From Elusimicrobiales bacterium (GTDB taxonomy: Bacteria > Elusimicrobiota > Elusimicrobia > Elusimicrobiales > UBA9959): a DNA stretch of 40,062 nt. The notes beneath the pieces are model-generated. The model was not told the DNA's origin and did no database searches. It saw only the letters and a program-made list of their open reading frames with translations. The translations under genes and the position numbers were made by a program. This document shows positions 31,038 through 39,446 of this stretch, piece after piece (the stretch's first letter is position 1; each line of letters starts with the position of its first letter). Location of the stretch: assembly GCA_023701245.1 (NCBI GenBank), contig JAMPXK010000019.1:1-40062 (forward strand), given 5' to 3'.

Positions 31038-33689
31038 CTATAAACCGGCGGCCCGACGCCCCCTGAAGTACTTATCCGCTTCCACCACGGCTACAACCGT
31101 AGCGGCGGTAAGTATGATTCTTATCCACTGTGCCTCCGTAAGCGACGTGGTGTGGAAGATCCGCTGCATGTTGGGTTCGTAGATGACCAGGATCTGCGCC
31201 ACCAGCGCCCCCAGCATGCTGAAAGCCAGGAACGGGTTGGACAGCGGGTTGATGCGGAAGACGGACCGTGTTTCCGAGCGGGAGTTCCACAACTGGAAGA
31301 ACTGGAAAAAGACCATGGTGGTCATGGCTACGGTGCGGCACACCTCTATAGGCAGGCCCTCGGCCTGCGCCAGCTTGAAGTTATACAGCACACCCAAGGC
31401 TATCAGCGCGCCCACGAGCAGCGTGCGCTGCAGCATCACCCGGGAGAGGATGCCCTCCTTCGGATCGTTGGGGGGCCGCTCGTAGACAGAGGGCTCGGCC
31501 GGCTCGAAGGCGAGCGCCAGGTCCTGCAGGCTGTTGGTCACTACGTTTATCCACAGCAGCTGGATCGCCGTGTACGGCAGCGGCAGGCCCGCGGCCATGG
31601 TGACGAAGATGGACAGCACGGCGGACAGGCCGGTAGGGATAAGGAAGAACACCGCCTTGCGGATATTGTCGAACACCACCCGGCCTTCCACCACGGCGTT
31701 GTAGACGCTGGCGAAGTTGTCGTCGGTGACGATCATGTCCGCGGCCTCTTTGGCCACGTCGGTGCCGGTGATGCCCATCGCGGCGCCTATGTGCGCAGCC
31801 TTCAGCGCGGGGGCGTCGTTAACGCCGTCGCCGGTGACGGCCGCTATCTCGCCGCGTTTTATCAGCTGCGAGACGATGCGCAGCTTGTGCTCTGGCGCCA
31901 CCCGCGCGTAGATGGAAACGTCCTTGACCGCCTCATAAAGCTGCTCGTCGCTCATGCCCGAAAGCTCGCGGCCGGTGATAACGCGGGCCTCGCCGCCGCC
32001 TATGCCGAGCTCACGGCCTATCGCGCGGGCAGTGATGGCGTGGTCGCCGGTGATCATTACCGGCCTGATGCCGGCCCGGCGGCAGCCGCTGATGGCCTCC
32101 AGGGCCTCGGGACGGGCGGGGTCTATCATGCCCTGCAGGCCGGTGAATTCCAAGCCTTTAAGATCTTCCCGTTTCAACGCCGCGCCGGCGGGGAGGGTCT
32201 TCTGCGCGGTCATCAGCACGCGCATACCAGAGGCCGCCAGGTCCTCGGCCGCCGCCACCGCGCTCTTCCTGGCGTTTTCGTCCAAGGCGCACATATCGGC
32301 CACGAACTCCGGCGCGCCCTTTACCAGCAGCAGCGCCCCGTCCTTGTCGGTGTGCAGCGTGGCCATGTAGCCGTACTCGGACTCGAAGGGCAGGATGGCC
32401 AGCTGCGGGCGCAGTTGTTTCTCCTCGTCGGCCCGCAGGCCGCCCTTGGCCGCCGCCACCAGCAGGGCCGCCTCGGTAGGGTCGCCGTTAACCTTCCAGG
32501 CGCCCTCTTTTCTATATAGCGAAGATTCATTGCAGAGCAGGCCGGCGCGCAGCACCTTCTCCAGGCGCTCGCGCCGCTCCGGGGAGCAGGCCTCGCCGCA
32601 GAAGATCTCGCCTTCCGGGTCATAGCCGGTGCCCGAGACCTGGTAGAGTTCCTTGCCGTCGTAAACCGCCCTTACGGTCATCTCGTTGCGCGTCAGGGTC
32701 CCGGTCTTGTCCGAACAGATCACCGTGGTGCTGCCCAGCGTCTCTACCGCGGGCAGCTTGCGGATAATTGCGCCCCGCTTGGACATCCGCGTCACGCCTA
32801 TGGCCATGGCGATGGTAACCACTATTGGCAGCCCCTCGGGAATGGCGGCCACCACTACGGCTATTACCGTCATGAACATCTCGCGCATGGACTCGCCCTT
32901 GGCCACACCCAGCGCGAAGATGAGCACACCTGCCGCCAGCAGGCCCAGGCCCAGCGTTTTGGAGAAACTCTCGAATTTTTTCTGCAGGGGGGTAATAGAG
33001 GAGTCCGTTTCCTGCATCAGCCCCGCGATGGCGCCTATTTCGGTGGCCACGGCGGTGCCGGTCACCACGGCCCGGGCCCGGCCGGACACTACGGCCGTAC
33101 CCATATAGAGCATATTGAGCCGGTCGCCTATCTGGGCTTTAGCGTCCGTGAGCGCGTCGGCGTTCTTGTCGGCCGGCAGCGATTCACCGGTGAGCATGGC
33201 CTCTTCTATTTTAAGGTTATCGGCCCGCAGCAGGCGTGCGTCGGCCGGCACCTTGTCGCCGGAGGCCAGTAATATCACGTCACCTGGCACCAACCCCGCG
33301 GCCGGCACCTGCGTTTCCGACCCGCCGCGCAGCACGCGCGCAGCGGCCACCACCATTTTTTTCAGGGCCTGTACGGATTTCTCGGCCTTGTACTCCTGGT
33401 AGAAGCCGATAGCGGCGTTGAGCAGCACTATGAAAACTATTACGGCAGCGTCGGAAACTTCCTTCAGCAGCAGGCTCACCAGCGCCGCGCCCAGCAGTAT
33501 CCAGTTCAGCGGGCTGCCGAACTGGGACAGGAAGATCTTCAGCGGGCCCGCGCCCGCTTTCTCGGGCAGGGCGTTGGGGCCGTACTCGGCCAGGCGGCGC
33601 GCGGCCTCTTCCGGGCTCAGGCCTTTATCCGAGGACCCCAATTCCAAAAGGGTCTCGGCCGCGGTCTTAAGATGCCATTCCTGTTTCAT
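31038..33689 (-). CDS. P-type cation ATPase, type II (Ca2+-transporting like)
   Basis: The pump uses ATP to move cations across the inner membrane. The 883-residue protein has an N-terminal cation-ATPase segment (1-75), the actuator loop LTGESLPADKN (167-176), and the TM4 motif PEGLP (284-288). The phosphorylation site is Asp327 in CSDKTGTLT. ATP-binding KVNGDPTEAAL and KGAPE, and hinge TGDGVNDAPALKAAHIGAAM follow, then six C-terminal helices. The PEGLP motif and layout are those of the SERCA/PMCA-like type IIA/IIB group, so Ca2+ is the likely ion, with Mn2+ possible. GGAGAA precedes the ATG. It follows the PsiE gene by 24 bases and is probably co-transcribed. Confidence 0.93.
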   Translation of the reverse strand: MKQEWHLKTAAETLLELGSSDKGLSPEEAARRLAEYGPNALPEKAGAGPLKIFLSQFGSPLNWILLGAALVSLLLKEVSDAAVIVFIVLLNAAIGFYQEYKAEKSVQALKKMVVAAARVLRGGSETQVPAAGLVPGDVILLASGDKVPADARLLRADNLKIEEAMLTGESLPADKNADALTDAKAQIGDRLNMLYMGTAVVSGRARAVVTGTAVATEIGAIAGLMQETDSSITPLQKKFESFSKTLGLGLLAAGVLIFALGVAKGESMREMFMTVIAVVVAAIPEGLPIVVTIAMAIGVTRMSKRGAIIRKLPAVETLGSTTVICSDKTGTLTRNEMTVRAVYDGKELYQVSGTGYDPEGEIFCGEACSPERRERLEKVLRAGLLCNESSLYRKEGAWKVNGDPTEAALLVAAAKGGLRADEEKQLRPQLAILPFESEYGYMATLHTDKDGALLLVKGAPEFVADMCALDENARKSAVAAAEDLAASGMRVLMTAQKTLPAGAALKREDLKGLEFTGLQGMIDPARPEALEAISGCRRAGIRPVMITGDHAITARAIGRELGIGGGEARVITGRELSGMSDEQLYEAVKDVSIYARVAPEHKLRIVSQLIKRGEIAAVTGDGVNDAPALKAAHIGAAMGITGTDVAKEAADMIVTDDNFASVYNAVVEGRVVFDNIRKAVFFLIPTGLSAVLSIFVTMAAGLPLPYTAIQLLWINVVTNSLQDLALAFEPAEPSVYERPPNDPKEGILSRVMLQRTLLVGALIALGVLYNFKLAQAEGLPIEVCRTVAMTTMVFFQFFQLWNSRSETRSVFRINPLSNPFLAFSMLGALVAQILVIYEPNMQRIFHTTSLTEAQWIRIILTAATVVAVVEADKYFRGRRAAGL

Positions 33690-33713
33690 TAATCTTCTCC
33701 GTTGCCCAGGGAT

Positions 33714-34124
33714 TTACTTGCTGCAGTTCAGATGCGCGCGTTTTATATGCACATAGCCGAAAGCCAGGGACGCCAGCAGTGCGGCCAGGCCCAGCAGGGC
33801 CAGCCCGTTGAGTTCCTTTATGTCAAGGATTATGACTTTCCTGGCGATGGCGATAATGGCCACGACCATCACCACCTCAACGTGCACCACATGCTCGCGC
33901 ATATAGGCCCGCATGGTTTCCAGCAGTTCGATACCCAGCAAAACCAGCAGGAAGAGCCCGAACACCTCGAGCAGTTCCGACCCCTGCAGCATCAACTTGC
34001 TGTAGAGGATATCTTTCAGGAGCGTCACCCCAAGATTTGCGGTGGAGGAGAGAATGGCTATAGCCAGCAGGCCGGCGAGAGTATAGACCACAACTTTCTC
34101 GAACAGGTTCAGGAAATTAAGCAT
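33714..34124 (-). CDS. psiE: PsiE-family membrane protein
   Basis: The 136-residue protein has four predicted helices (about 8-28, 50-70, 80-97 and 105-125). The family block IELLETMRAYMREHVVHVEV is followed by IIAIARKVIILDIKEL, which is typical of phosphate-starvation-inducible PsiE proteins. Function in that family is not known. Here it sits between a histidine kinase and a cation P-ATPase on the same strand. AAGGACGG lies upstream of the ATG. Confidence 0.85.
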   Translation of the reverse strand: MLNFLNLFEKVVVYTLAGLLAIAILSSTANLGVTLLKDILYSKLMLQGSELLEVFGLFLLVLLGIELLETMRAYMREHVVHVEVVMVVAIIAIARKVIILDIKELNGLALLGLAALLASLAFGYVHIKRAHLNCSK

Positions 34125-34199
34125 AATGACATCCGTCCTTTTTTAGTCGTTCTAAAACCTTGTGCCTTAAAAGCCAGGCTCCCGGAGCGGCGCGCAGAA

Positions 34200-35225
34200 T
34201 TACGCCGCCGTAGGCAGCGAGAAATAAAAGCGGGCGCCCTTGCCGGCGTCGCTCTCCACCTTCAGGGCGCTGCCGTGGGCCTCTATGAACTCCTTGGAGA
34301 TCTTAAGTCCCAGCCCTGTCCCGGCCGCGGTCTTCTTGCCCTGCTGGGTCCGGTAGAAGCCCGAGAATATCGCTTCGAGCTCCCCGGAAGGAATGCCTAT
34401 TCCGCTGTCGCGCACCGAGATCTCAACATGGTCCGGCCGGCCCTCCTCCCTGCGCAGCGACACCTCCAGCTCTCCGCCGGCAGGAGTATACTTTATGCCG
34501 TTGGTTATCAGGTTAACCAGGGCCAGGGAAATAGCGTCGGGGTCGCAGACCACGGGGATGACGGTTTCGGGGAAAGTCGTTTTAAGGCTTATTTTTTTCT
34601 CTTCCGCCAGGTACTGGACGTAGGCCAGGGCCTCGCGGGCAAGTTTGCGGAACTCTATTTCCCTGGTCTGCAGTTTAAAACTGCCGGACTCCAGCCGTGC
34701 CTTGTTGAGGAAAGTCCTGACGGTCTGGGCCATATTCCTGTTCGTCTGGGTAAGGATACCGTAAAATTTCTCCCGTTTAGGGTCTATTGGAGCCGGCTCA
34801 TCCTCCTGCAGCAGCGAGGCCGCCAATTGCACGCTGACCAGCGAGTTATTAAGTTCATGGCTTACGATAGAAACCATTTCGGAGTTGGTCTGGGCCAGCT
34901 GCTGCTCGTGCAGCATGGCCTTTTTCAGCCTGGACATCGCCGCGGCGCCCGACAGGAAAAAGAGGAAGCGCACCAGGGTATTCCAGTAAGGCAGCAGCGG
35001 GTGGCTATACACATGGGCGTGCACAAAATTATCCATCACGAACCAGAGCGAGGCCCCGAGCGCGGAAAACGCCGCCCCGGCCCGGAAATCCAGCCGCCAG
35101 GCCGCGAAGGCCGCCGGAACCAGGTAGAAAAAAGAGAAATTCACCTCCGGCCCGCTTAGAAAGTCGACCGAGGCGATCAGGGCCAGAACTATCAGCGCTG
35201 CGAAGAAACTTTTTGTTTTTGACAT
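34200..35225 (-). CDS. Membrane sensor histidine kinase
   Basis: The 341-residue protein has about four N-terminal helices (about 7-22, 30-45, 50-65 and 82-97) and no large external sensor domain. The phospho-acceptor is His123 in MVSIVSHELNNSL, a variant of the usual HELRTPL. The ATP-binding domain has the N box LVNLITNGIKYT, G1 VRDSGIGIP, an F box at FSGFYRT and G2 GTGLGLKISKEF. No response regulator gene lies in the window, so its partner must be elsewhere. GGGGAG precedes the ATG; it is divergent from the TerB-like gene and upstream of psiE and the P-ATPase, which it may control indirectly. Confidence 0.92.
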   Translation of the reverse strand: MSKTKSFFAALIVLALIASVDFLSGPEVNFSFFYLVPAAFAAWRLDFRAGAAFSALGASLWFVMDNFVHAHVYSHPLLPYWNTLVRFLFFLSGAAAMSRLKKAMLHEQQLAQTNSEMVSIVSHELNNSLVSVQLAASLLQEDEPAPIDPKREKFYGILTQTNRNMAQTVRTFLNKARLESGSFKLQTREIEFRKLAREALAYVQYLAEEKKISLKTTFPETVIPVVCDPDAISLALVNLITNGIKYTPAGGELEVSLRREEGRPDHVEISVRDSGIGIPSGELEAIFSGFYRTQQGKKTAAGTGLGLKISKEFIEAHGSALKVESDAGKGARFYFSLPTAA

Positions 35226-35245
35226 ACACGACTCCCCTTGTAAAA

Positions 35246-35251
35246 ATTATA
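35246..35251 (-). promoter_or_regulatory. -10 box of the histidine kinase gene
   Basis: A perfect TATAAT on the minus strand about 21 bases before the ATG; no clear -35 box. Confidence 0.45.
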
Positions 35252-35303
35252 CAACTTCCAGACCCGCGCCGTGCCTGTCTTCAGACGCAAAACAGGCCGG
35301 TTA

Positions 35304-35320
35304 ATCACCCCTGATCACCC
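35304..35320 (+). promoter_or_regulatory. Direct repeat ATCACCC x2, one helical turn apart
   Basis: ATCACCC at 35304-35310 and 35314-35320, exactly ten bases apart, lies between the divergent kinase and TerB-like promoters. Such spacing suits a dimeric response regulator of the OmpR class; this is inference. Confidence 0.3.
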
Positions 35321-35344
35321 GGGTTTCAGCGCAAGCCAATTTGC

Positions 35345-35350
35345 TAAAAT
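35345..35350 (+). promoter_or_regulatory. Candidate -10 box of the TerB-like gene
   Basis: TAAAAT at 35345-35350, about 40 bases before the ATG, with only a weak -35 (GTTTCA area). The direct repeats lie just upstream, as for an activated promoter. Confidence 0.35.
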
Positions 35351-35390
35351 ATAAGCTCTGGCACCGACGAATACCGGGAGGACATATACT

Positions 35391-35837
35391 ATGAAGAAAG
35401 CCAATACCTGCGGTTGCGCGTGCGGCCGTCCCCAAAAATCACTTGAATCCCCTGCCGACGCAATTATGGCCATCTGCGTCCTGGCGCTTGCCAGCGACGG
35501 CAAGGTGGGTAAGCGCGAGCTTGAACGGATGGACCATATGCTGATAATGAGCCCGCTTTTCTCCGGAGTCAAAAGCGCCCGGGAATACGCCGCCTGTGTG
35601 GCCGAAGCGGTGGAGGGAAAAGGGCGGGGCGAGGTGATCTCCGAGGCCGCCGCGCTTCTTTCCGCCCGGCTGGCCGAAACGGCCTACGCCTGGGCCGTGC
35701 AGATGGCCCTGGCCGACAGCAAGACGGTTTCTCCCGAACACAAATTCCTTTCCGAGATCCGCAAGGCGCTCGGGATCCACGGTGTACTGGCCGGCAAGAT
35801 AAACGCGGTGACGGCGATCCTGAACCGGGCCAAGTAA
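35391..35837 (+). CDS. TerB-like helical protein
   Basis: The 148-residue soluble protein has a Cys-rich start (CGCACG, residues 8-12) and a helical core with ADAIMAICVLALASDGKVGK, then RELERMDHML and a second half ending MALADSKTVSPEHKFLSEI. The A-S-D-G-x-V-x-x-x-E pattern and its repeat (ADSKTVSPEHKFL) are the metal-binding-like loops of TerB/DjlA-type domains. TerB is linked to tellurite and metal stress, but its biochemistry is not settled. The N-terminal cysteines are not usual. A GGGAGG motif stands ten bases before the ATG. Confidence 0.75.
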   Translation: MKKANTCGCACGRPQKSLESPADAIMAICVLALASDGKVGKRELERMDHMLIMSPLFSGVKSAREYAACVAEAVEGKGRGEVISEAAALLSARLAETAYAWAVQMALADSKTVSPEHKFLSEIRKALGIHGVLAGKINAVTAILNRAK

Positions 35838-35869
35838 GCAGAAGCGGGCAGGCAGCGGGGACACATTAG

Positions 35870-36337
35870 ATGCTAACACTGGAAACCTGGGAGATGCTGA
35901 GCTACGTGGTGACGGTGATCGGTCTGCCGGTCGCCATCGCCGTGTTCGTTTTCGAGCAGCGCAAAGAGCGCGAGAACGAAGAGGACGAAGTCTACCAGTC
36001 ACTTTCCGACAATTACCAGGAGTTCCTGAAGATCGCCCTGGCCAACCCCGACCTGCACCTTTTCGCGGAAGGCAAAACCGCCGAACTTACCCAGGAACAG
36101 CGGGAACGCATGGCCATAATCTTTGAAATGCTGGTCTCCCTGTTCGAGCGCGCGTACCTGCTGCTCTACGAGGAGCGCATGACCCAGATGCAGGCGCGGC
36201 GCTGGTCCTCCTGGGAAGATTACATGCGCGACTGGTGCCGGCGCCAGGATTTCCGGGCGGCACTCCCGGCCCTGCTGCGGGGGGAAGACCCGGAGTTCGC
36301 CGCGTACCTGGAAAAACTCGCGGCGAGCCAGGCCTAA
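35870..36337 (+). CDS. Hypothetical membrane-anchored helical protein
   Basis: The 155-residue protein has one N-terminal helix (about 11-28, SYVVTVIGLPVAIAVFVF) followed by a charged stretch and amphipathic helices (DEVYQSLSDNYQEFLKIALA, MAIIFEMLVSLFERAYLLLY). The end is rich in Trp/Arg (RRWSSWEDYMRDWCRR). This general pattern is seen in small uncharacterised membrane proteins of many bacteria. I do not recognise a family with known function. It follows the TerB-like gene by 32 bases and its stop overlaps the stop of the converging CNNM-type gene by four bases. Confidence 0.7.
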   Translation: MLTLETWEMLSYVVTVIGLPVAIAVFVFEQRKERENEEDEVYQSLSDNYQEFLKIALANPDLHLFAEGKTAELTQEQRERMAIIFEMLVSLFERAYLLLYEERMTQMQARRWSSWEDYMRDWCRRQDFRAALPALLRGEDPEFAAYLEKLAASQA

Positions 36338-37629
36338 GACCCGGCCCTGCCGATGTAGGCTTCCAGCAGTTTGTTGCGGCGGGTCTTGCGGACCAGTATT
36401 TCCAAACCCTCCAGTTTCAATATTTCGCTGCCCTTGGGCGATCTGCCGATCTTTTTCCCGACCCAGGCGGCCAGCCTATCGGCATCGTCCGGCACGGGCA
36501 GTTGCAGTTTCCCGTAGATATCCTTTATCTTCGCTGCCCCGCCGGCTATCAGCCCGCTGCCGCTGGGATAAAGATGCGCCGGCAGGCGGTCGTATTCGTC
36601 GCTGATGCCTCCGGTAAGCTGCCTGATGATATCCTGCACCGCAAGCAATCCTATGATCTTGCCGCCGCTCTCCGTAACAACGGCCATGTGAACGTTGCCT
36701 TCTATCATTCTCTGAAGCGCCTCGGAAGCCGTCACAGCGCAATCTATCTTCTCGATAGGCCGGACAATAGAGGACACCGAGGCGGTCGCCGCGCCCATTT
36801 TAAGCGCGGTTACGATATCCTTGAAATTCACATAGCCCTTTATATTTGCCGGCTCATTCTCCGCCGCCGTCACAGGGAACCGCGTATGCAGGTCCATATG
36901 CGCCCTAAGGAGCGCCTCCTGCAAAGAACAGGTGATCGGGATGGATGAGATCATTGAGGGAGGAATAAGCAGATCTTTTACGCTTTTCAGCGAAAGCTCG
37001 GCCGCCGAAGAGACTATCCGCGCCTCCATCGGGCCTATCAGTTTCTGCTCCAGAGCGCTCACCGCCGCCAGCCTCATCTCCTGTATCGCCGTCGGCTCGT
37101 CGGCGGCGATCCCGGGAGACAGCGCCCGGCTGGCGAACCTGACCGCGGTGTTAGTCAGATATTCCATCGCCTTGATCAAGGGAGAAACGCCTACGAACAG
37201 GAACCGCATGAAAGGCGAGAGCCTGAGCAGCACGAGTTCCTTGTTCTCTATCGCGAAGATCTTGGGGACCAGCTCCCCGAAGATGATGGTTATCGCGCTG
37301 AGCGGCAGCACCAGGGTGGTAAGCGACATGAATTCGGCCATCGCGTCGCTGACTCCCAGCTCCCTGACCAGGAAAGGGGAAAGGGCTTCATCTATGCCGG
37401 CGCCGCCGGTGGCCGCGGCGACAGCTCCGAATAAGGTGATGCCAAGCTGTATAACCGACAGCGCGCCCGCCATCCGTGTTTTCATGAACAGGGCGGACTC
37501 CGCGCCTTTCGCGCGCAATTTGCCCAGCTCGGTAAGCCTCGCCTTGGAAACGGACGCGAGCGCCATCTCATAGGCCGCAAAGAACGCGTTAAAGACCAGC
37601 ATGGCCGCTATAATGGCAATTTCGTACAT
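36334..37629 (-). CDS. CNNM/CorC-type (HlyC/CorC family) membrane transporter
   Basis: The 431-residue protein has a DUF21 membrane domain (about 1-190). This contains NAFFAAYEMALASVSKARL, then IQLGITLFGAV and IIFGELVPKIFAIEN, the signature glycine/proline motifs of the family. A tandem CBS domain follows (about 210-335), then a CorC_HlyC domain (about 345-425; YDRLPAHLYPSGSGLIAGG). Relatives move or regulate Mg2+ and Co2+ at the inner membrane, and the CBS pair senses nucleotides. It is downstream of the terC-carbonic anhydrase-hydrolase run on the same strand, 27 bases behind the hydrolase gene. Confidence 0.9.
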   Translation of the reverse strand: MYEIAIIAAMLVFNAFFAAYEMALASVSKARLTELGKLRAKGAESALFMKTRMAGALSVIQLGITLFGAVAAATGGAGIDEALSPFLVRELGVSDAMAEFMSLTTLVLPLSAITIIFGELVPKIFAIENKELVLLRLSPFMRFLFVGVSPLIKAMEYLTNTAVRFASRALSPGIAADEPTAIQEMRLAAVSALEQKLIGPMEARIVSSAAELSLKSVKDLLIPPSMISSIPITCSLQEALLRAHMDLHTRFPVTAAENEPANIKGYVNFKDIVTALKMGAATASVSSIVRPIEKIDCAVTASEALQRMIEGNVHMAVVTESGGKIIGLLAVQDIIRQLTGGISDEYDRLPAHLYPSGSGLIAGGAAKIKDIYGKLQLPVPDDADRLAAWVGKKIGRSPKGSEILKLEGLEILVRKTRRNKLLEAYIGRAGS

Positions 37630-37656
37630 ACCGGTATCTTAGAATATTGGAGGGCT

Positions 37657-38769
37657 TTACTTCATGCTATAGCCCGGGTCCACGAACGCCCTGTAAGCCT
37701 GCGGCGTCAGCGCCGCCCAGTTATACCTGTTTGAAGAATTCCACAACACCCAGCTGTCGAGCATATTGAGCCGCGCGGCGATAAGCTGGGCGCGCACCTC
37801 GTGCGGGCCGTACTGCCAGCCCATGTTGAAATCCTGCAGGTAGGGGCGCAGCTTGGCGTAATCAGGACCCAGGCGCTTCAGCGCGTCCTTAAGCCCCCGG
37901 TCGATAACTTTATAGGGCTGGCTGTTCGGGTGCTTGAGGTTGTATTCCCCGGGGTAATAATGGGAGGGATACATCATCGGATAGACATAATCCACGTTCC
38001 TGGCCATGGTCTTTATATCCTGGCCTATGCCCATGTCGTCTTTGGCGGTGGTGGTAAGACCGAAGACGTCTACGGAGATCTTCACCTTGTAAGGCTTAAG
38101 CCTGCCGCGCGCGTAAACCAGGAACTCCTCCAGGTTCGCTATGGCGTTGCCGGCATTGTGCGGCCTGGCGTAACGGCAAAGCGAGGTTTTGCCTTCGGTG
38201 GGGTAGCGGATATAGTCGAACTGGACCTCGTCGAAGCCGAGCTTGGCCGCCCGCTCCGCCACGTCCAGGGTGTAAGTCCAGACCTCCTTGTTGTAGGGAT
38301 CCAGCCAGGTGGCGCCGTTGTTGGCGCGCCAGGCGCCGCCGGAGGGCGTGCGCACGGCCAGGTCATTGCGGGCCAGCGGCAGCACCTTGTCCTTGAAGAC
38401 CACTACGCGGGCCACCGTATAGAGGCCGGCCCGCTTAAAATCCTCCATCATCTCTTCCGGCTTGGCTATGGCGGGCGCGTAAGCGCCGTATTTATGGGCC
38501 TTCTCCACCCCCGGGATATAGACTTTCCCGTCCACTTCCTTTATGGCCACGACCACCGCGTTAATGACGGACTCTTCGATCCTGGCGATCAGTTCGCGGC
38601 GCAGTTTCCTGGAGCCCGAACCCCAGGCGCTGAGGTGTACGCCACGCACGGCCTTTTCGGACAGTATCTGGCGGCGGATGGCCGTGGTGGAGACCTCTAT
38701 GGCGCCTGAAGCCGCGCCGGCCGCCGCCGGCAGGAGCGCCAGAAGACAGATCACGGCGCCGGCCATCAT
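37657..38769 (-). CDS. Putative glycoside hydrolase (DUF4015 / GH13-like TIM barrel), secreted
   Basis: The 370-residue protein has a signal peptide (MAGAVICLLALLPAAAGA) and a single TIM-barrel domain. The family core is GFDEVQFDYIRYPTEGK, with the likely catalytic acids in the strand DEVQFDY, then KISVDVFGLTTTAKDDMGIG and VDYVYPMMYPSHYYPGEY. DUF4015 proteins are thought to cleave polysaccharides in the cell envelope, but no substrate is fixed. The first of two tandem ATGs is chosen because it overlaps the preceding stop (ATGA) and sits six bases behind GAAGGG. Membership in the terC-carbonic anhydrase run is unexpected for an envelope hydrolase. Confidence 0.88.
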   Translation of the reverse strand: MMAGAVICLLALLPAAAGAASGAIEVSTTAIRRQILSEKAVRGVHLSAWGSGSRKLRRELIARIEESVINAVVVAIKEVDGKVYIPGVEKAHKYGAYAPAIAKPEEMMEDFKRAGLYTVARVVVFKDKVLPLARNDLAVRTPSGGAWRANNGATWLDPYNKEVWTYTLDVAERAAKLGFDEVQFDYIRYPTEGKTSLCRYARPHNAGNAIANLEEFLVYARGRLKPYKVKISVDVFGLTTTAKDDMGIGQDIKTMARNVDYVYPMMYPSHYYPGEYNLKHPNSQPYKVIDRGLKDALKRLGPDYAKLRPYLQDFNMGWQYGPHEVRAQLIAARLNMLDSWVLWNSSNRYNWAALTPQAYRAFVDPGYSMK

Positions 38770-39353
38770 CTGGCGCCCTTCCCGTCTTTTATCAGATAAA
38801 GCTTGCCGTCCGCGATGCGGTAGAACATCGGCACCACTTTTATTTTCGGGTATTTAACGCCCAGCCGCCTGGCCTCGGAACAAACGAAAATTATCTCGTT
38901 GCCGATCTCGAAGTGGGGGGCATTCTCATTGAAGTGGTCCATCGCCTCTTTGGGGGACCAGCCGGCGCCTTCCACCAGGCCGGAGATGAAGGCCTTGCGC
39001 CTGGCGGACAGGTCGACCATACCGCACCCGTCGTGGGCGATCAGGGCGATATGCCGGACCCCGCCGATAGCGACGGCGTAGGAAACCTTGAATTCGCTGT
39101 GGCGGACGTTCCCTCCGCCGGTGCGCAGGATATAGGCGAAATTCTCCGGCAGGCGCAGCTGCTTGCGGTTGTCCATGCACATGCAGACCAGCAATTCCGC
39201 GCTTTTGTGCGGCTGCAACCTGCCGCCGAGGTTATGGTAATCCAGCAGGCGCCCTAAGGGGGTGCCGCGCAGTTTCTTCGGGATGTCCCCCGGGACCTCG
39301 ACAGGCAGCAGCGCGTCCAGGGGAGTGGGTAACGTATTAAAGGGTCGGGCCAT
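38766..39353 (-). CDS. Beta-type carbonic anhydrase
   Basis: Carbonic anhydrase interconverts CO2 and bicarbonate with a zinc ion. The conserved set is present: Cys60-x-Asp62-x-Arg64 in CMCMDNRK and His108-x-x-Cys111 in AHDGCGMVD (numbered from the first Met). The spacing of 48 residues between the two motifs is slightly short for the family. A second Cys (58) precedes the ligand. Two ATGs follow a GGAGG motif. The second (39353) has better spacing and is used here; the first is at 39356. There is no signal peptide, so it acts in the cytoplasm. It lies between the small membrane peptide and the hydrolase gene, with a ten-base gap upstream and an ATGA overlap downstream. Confidence 0.85.
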   Translation of the reverse strand: MARPFNTLPTPLDALLPVEVPGDIPKKLRGTPLGRLLDYHNLGGRLQPHKSAELLVCMCMDNRKQLRLPENFAYILRTGGGNVRHSEFKVSYAVAIGGVRHIALIAHDGCGMVDLSARRKAFISGLVEGAGWSPKEAMDHFNENAPHFEIGNEIIFVCSEARRLGVKYPKIKVVPMFYRIADGKLYLIKDGKGAR

Positions 39354-39365
39354 CATTCCTCCAGC

Positions 39366-39446
39366 TCAGAACATCGTGATAACGAAAGAGAACAATAACA
39401 ACAGCAGTATCCCCAGGCTTATCCTGGCCTTCCATTGCTCGCTCAT
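39366..39446 (-). CDS. 26-residue single-helix membrane peptide
   Basis: ATG at 39446 overlaps the terC stop (ATGA) and the frame ends with TGA at 39366. The peptide starts MSEQWKARIS and then has a 16-residue hydrophobic helix, LGILLLLLFSFVITMF, reaching the C-terminus. The start has a basic/polar face and the helix fits one membrane crossing with the N-terminus inside. Coupling to terC by the same overlap used elsewhere here, and the ten-base gap to the carbonic anhydrase gene, argue that it is translated. It may be a small subunit or regulator of TerC. No homologue is known to me. Confidence 0.6.
   Translation of the reverse strand: MSEQWKARISLGILLLLLFSFVITMF

Noticed and set aside
33702-35159. 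Long plus-strand frame opposite psiE and the histidine kinase
   Set aside because: Low-complexity His/Gln-rich product; the minus strand has clear gene families and SD sites.
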